DNA of 64,000 nucleotides from Dyella humicola. Its GTDB lineage: Bacteria; Pseudomonadota; Gammaproteobacteria; Xanthomonadales; Rhodanobacteraceae. A program made the translations under genes and the position numbers. Positions 62,887 through 64,000 of the stretch are shown piece by piece; within the stretch, counting starts at the first letter, position 1, and every line of letters begins with the position of its first letter. The DNA lies in assembly GCF_026283945.1 (NCBI RefSeq), contig NZ_JAPDPC010000001.1, positions 2,728,001 through 2,792,000 on the forward strand, read 5' to 3'. The notes under the pieces are model-generated. The model made no database searches. It saw only the letters and a program-made list of their open reading frames with translations, and was not told the origin of the DNA.

Positions 62887-63975
62887 ATGCCTGTTTCGTC
62901 CGACACGTCACCGCCGCCGCACCCGCTATTGCGCTGCAGTGTGATCGCCGTTGCTGTCACCGCCCTGGCTATCGCGTTTGCCTACGTCGCCGGCTGGCTC
63001 ACGCCGCAGCGACTGACACCGCAGCGCATGGTCAGCGCCTTGCAGACCAACAGCGGCCTATATCCGGGATACCGCCGCAATCATGCCAAGGGCGTCTGCG
63101 TTGCCGGCTATTTCGAAGGCAATGGAGCGGCGTCCGCCTATTCCACGGCGTCCGTCTTCGAGAAGGCCAGAACGCCGGTGTTAGGCCGCTTTTCGATACC
63201 CGGCGGCAACCCTTATGCGCCGGACGGCAGCACGCCGGTTCGCGCCCTCGGGCTTCGCTTCAACCTGCCCAACGGCCAACAGTGGCGCACGGCCATGATC
63301 AACACCCCCGTGTTCATCGTTTCGACTCCCGAAGCATTCAACCAGCTGACCGTGGCGACTCGCCCTGATCCGGCTACCGGCAAACCCGACCCCGCACGCG
63401 CTGGCGCCTTCTTTGCGTCCCATCCTGAAACTGCAGCATTTCTCGGCTGGGCCAAGACCAACAAGCCTTCGGCAAGCTTTGCGACCGATCGCTACGACGC
63501 TCTCAACGCGTTCTATTTCGTCGACACCCACGGGCAACAACACCCCGTGCGCTGGCGCTTCGAGCCGGAGGCCAAGGACGAAGCCGGTGCAGGTCCGAAG
63601 GCCGACGACAACGATTATCTTTCGCAGGACTTGCGGCAACGCCTCGCGACCACACCGCAACGTTGGCGCTTGCTGGTGACGCTGGCCGCACCCGGCGACC
63701 CGACCAACGACCCCACCAAAGCGTGGCCTGCCGACCGCACGACCATCGATGCCGGCACCCTTGTCATCGAAAACGAACAAGCGCAGGACAACGCCCCCTG
63801 CCGCGACATCAACTTCGACCCCACCATCCTCCCTGCAGGCATCATCGTCTCCGATGATCCGTTGTTGCCGGCGCGTTCGGCCGCCTATGCGGATTCCTAT
63901 CTGCGTCGCACCCGCGAAGAGGCGCACATCCCCGGCACAACCCCTGCCGCAACGCCCAAGCCGGAGACCAAGTGA
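62887..63975 (+). CDS. Catalase-family heme peroxidase, membrane-anchored
   Basis: This 362-residue protein belongs to the small catalase-like peroxidase group (SrpA-like). One N-terminal helix (SVIAVAVTALAIAFAYVAGW, about 18-37) anchors it or serves as a signal. The distal heme His lies in RRNHAKGVC, and GRFSIPGGNPYAPDG holds the distal Asn. The proximal Tyr is in ARSAAYADSYLRR. It should act on peroxides outside the cytoplasm. Its stop overlaps the ATG of the next gene (TGATG at 63973-63977); in related genomes a cytochrome b561 gene often follows, which would feed it electrons. Confidence 0.87.
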   Translation: MPVSSDTSPPPHPLLRCSVIAVAVTALAIAFAYVAGWLTPQRLTPQRMVSALQTNSGLYPGYRRNHAKGVCVAGYFEGNGAASAYSTASVFEKARTPVLGRFSIPGGNPYAPDGSTPVRALGLRFNLPNGQQWRTAMINTPVFIVSTPEAFNQLTVATRPDPATGKPDPARAGAFFASHPETAAFLGWAKTNKPSASFATDRYDALNAFYFVDTHGQQHPVRWRFEPEAKDEAGAGPKADDNDYLSQDLRQRLATTPQRWRLLVTLAAPGDPTNDPTKAWPADRTTIDAGTLVIENEQAQDNAPCRDINFDPTILPAGIIVSDDPLLPARSAAYADSYLRRTREEAHIPGTTPAATPKPETK

Positions 63976-64000
63976 TGACTGCACCCAGGGCTTTCCATCC
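63975..64000 (+). CDS. Start of the next gene (partial)
   Basis: An ATG overlapping the peroxidase stop opens a frame reading MTAPRAFH to the window edge. Eight residues are too few for a family call. From context a cytochrome b561-type protein is possible, which is a guess based on common neighbours of SrpA-like peroxidases. Confidence 0.4.

Overview
The window looks like chromosome of a GC-rich gammaproteobacterium of the Lysobacterales (Xanthomonadales), most likely a Rhodanobacteraceae member of the Dyella/Rhodanobacter/Luteibacter kind. This rests on the housekeeping block folC-dedD-cvpA-purF, on a TorF-type porin, and on the general flavour of the proteins. It is inference from recalled families; no search was run.

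Layout. 1-3650: the end of a sensor kinase, a small hypothetical gene, and a MarR-controlled drug-efflux operon. 3650-8130: an unusually long histidine ammonia-lyase, hisS, a tRNA-Pro with its own promoter and terminator, and an exported peroxiredoxin. 8265-32940: a 25 kb biosynthetic locus of three transcription units. The left minus-strand unit has a flavin-reductase-like protein, a methyltransferase, an ABC exporter and an HPr-kinase-like protein. The plus-strand unit (13257-17891) has a B12/radical-SAM enzyme, a nucleotidyltransferase-fold protein, a methyltransferase and a GT2 glycosyltransferase. The third unit is a run of fifteen minus-strand genes, mostly overlapping (32940 down to 17956). 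It starts as an O-antigen/Fuc3N-type glycan cluster (fdtA, acyltransferase, glycosidase-like, FemAB-like, fdtB, wzx, GT2, wzy, wzz). It continues without a break into two methyltransferases, an amidohydrolase, a second B12/radical-SAM enzyme and two GT4 glycosyltransferases. This locus is the best candidate for an undescribed system.

33050-38690: a porin-cytochrome conduit for electron transfer across the outer membrane (decaheme cytochrome, MtrB/PioB-type barrel, diheme cytochrome c). It is flanked by a decayed, inverted remnant of a second MtrB-type gene and by a broken acyltransferase. 39188-46042: a TorF-type porin; an overlapping ECF sigma / anti-sigma / subtilase-like lipoprotein operon whose protease seems to lack the oxyanion-hole Asn; folE2; and an osmoprotectant ABC transporter whose binding protein and permease are fused. 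46064-51710: an MFS exporter, DUF427, an SDR remnant, a VOC protein, an SRPBCC-GST fusion with its ArsR regulator and a perfect operator, and a DUF455 protein. 51773-56312: purF, cvpA, dedD, folC. 56470-59870: a REP-like palindrome, a 54-residue membrane peptide, a copper P-type ATPase and its MerR regulator. 60004-64000: Lrp and alanine dehydrogenase (divergent), a secreted cupin, a catalase-family peroxidase and the first codons of the next gene.

Four degraded or remnant features sit at cluster edges, and many start/stop codons overlap (ATGA, TGATG, TTGA), which makes the operon calls fairly firm.
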